This document shows, piece after piece, positions 4,620-5,181 of a stretch of 5,181 nt of DNA. The position numbers and the translations under genes were made by a program. The notes under the pieces are model-generated. The model saw nothing but the letters and a program-made list of their open reading frames with translations, was not told the DNA's origin and did not search any database. Source of the stretch: an uncultured Patescibacteria group bacterium (GTDB lineage: Bacteria > Patescibacteriota > Microgenomatia > UBA1406 > GWC2-37-13); contig CALLVF010000071.1 of NCBI GenBank assembly GCA_938010745.1, positions 1-5,181 of the forward strand. The letters run 5' to 3'. The first letter of the stretch is position 1, and every line of letters begins with the position of its first letter.

Positions 4620-5181
4620 ATGAATAAAAAAGTGTTATTTTTTTTAGCAATATTTATTCTTATTCTTTCTTTTTTTGCTAATTTTTATTTATCAAAAACC
4701 GGAAAACGAAGTCGAGCAAGTGAGGGAGAAAAAGTCAAGGTTATTTTTAATCCTTCATCTTTATCAGGTCAACCTAATAGCCAATTTCCTCAAGTTAAAA
4801 TACAAGGGCAGCCTATTAACAGTAGTAATAATCCAATAAGTATGATTATTAGAGGTTATCGTTTTAATTTAAACTTTGATAAAAACTTGTTAGAATTGGT
4901 TTCTCTAACTTATCCTTCTTTCTGTCCAGAAGTTTCAGGAGTTTCATCAACGATTCAAGATGCTAATAATAGCGGTTTGATTAAAGTTGCTTGTGCTAAT
5001 TTAACATCCTCAGGTTATACTATGGTTTCTAATTCTTTTTCAGATCTTTTAACAATTGTATTTAAAGCAAAATCAACAAATGGGAGTACTAATCTGTTTA
5101 TTGATAAAAATGTTGCCAGCAGCGGTTTTTCAAAAATTAATCAAGATGGAATTTTAACGATTATTCCTTTTGCTGAAAGTA
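4620..5181 (+). CDS. Cohesin-like surface protein, partial (runs off the right edge)
   Basis: ATG 4620 opens 187 codons with no stop before the window ends. The N-terminus is M-N-K-K followed by a hydrophobic stretch (residues 5-24, V-L-F-F-L-A-I-F-I-L-I-L-S-F-F) and then K-T-G-K-R-S-R-A-S, which suits a signal peptide or signal anchor. Residues about 38-185 look like a cohesin-type beta sandwich: K-V-K-V-I-F-N-P near the start, G-Y-R-F-N-L-N-F-D-K-N-L-L-E-L-V-S-L (79-96) as the first characteristic strand pair, G-L-I-K-V-A-C-A (119-126), L-L-T-I-V-F-K-A-K (143-151) and D-G-I-L-T-I-I (176-182). Cohesins bind dockerins, and the preceding gene ends in one. The gap between them is 82 bases of A/T-rich DNA with no clear promoter or ribosome-binding site, so co-transcription is likely. 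The missing C-terminus might hold a further anchor, repeat or dockerin. The family call rests on pattern and context. Confidence 0.7.
   Translation, partial: MNKKVLFFLAIFILILSFFANFYLSKTGKRSRASEGEKVKVIFNPSSLSGQPNSQFPQVKIQGQPINSSNNPISMIIRGYRFNLNFDKNLLELVSLTYPSFCPEVSGVSSTIQDANNSGLIKVACANLTSSGYTMVSNSFSDLLTIVFKAKSTNGSTNLFIDKNVASSGFSKINQDGILTIIPFAES

Noticed and set aside
1..5181. CRISPR array, tRNA, rRNA or riboswitch
   Set aside because: No regularly spaced direct repeats, no tRNA cloverleaf arms and no rRNA-like conserved stretch were seen on either strand.

Overview
The window looks like chromosomal DNA from a small-genome, strongly AT-rich bacterium, most probably of the Candidate Phyla Radiation (Patescibacteria) and perhaps the Microgenomates side. 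This is inferred from gene content: an IS200-like/RAYT-type tyrosine transposase of the kind common there, short exported proteins with Lys-rich N-termini, and a secreted beta-helix protein ending in a dockerin next to a cohesin-like protein. The intact genes use the standard code (TGG for Trp, TAA as the terminal stop, no internal TGA), so there is no sign of the UGA=Gly code of Gracilibacteria/Absconditabacteria.

Left half (1-2591) is a graveyard. At the extreme left, on the minus strand, lies the start of what looks like an IS481/IS3-type transposase that runs off the window (1-82), with a hairpin just upstream (83-110). Next comes a long broken gene (161-1383) for an exported or anchored cysteine-rich repeat protein. 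It can be rebuilt by adding single bases at about 424 and 613, but several TAA/TAG codons remain inside it. A second broken gene (1386-1846) encoded a signal-peptide protein; it has lost its start codon and has frameshifts near 1529-1560. Then comes a compact mobile element (about 1855-2630) with imperfect inverted ends, an end hairpin and its own promoter. Its tyrosine transposase gene (1921-2591) has one base missing from an A-run at 2008-2012.

Right half (2643-5181) is intact. A promoter-like sequence (2652-2680) precedes a 99-residue membrane protein (2720-3019). It is followed by a 477-residue secreted protein (3104-4537) with a signal peptide, a right-handed parallel beta-helix and a C-terminal type I dockerin. 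After 82 bases comes the start of a membrane-anchored or secreted cohesin-like protein (4620 to the window end).

The biological centre of the window is the dockerin/cohesin pair. Dockerins bind cohesins, so the beta-helix protein may be docked on the cell surface or on a scaffold through the next gene's product. This is inferred from family knowledge and adjacency, not shown. The broken cysteine-rich gene may be a lost member of the same exported, cysteine-rich surface repertoire.
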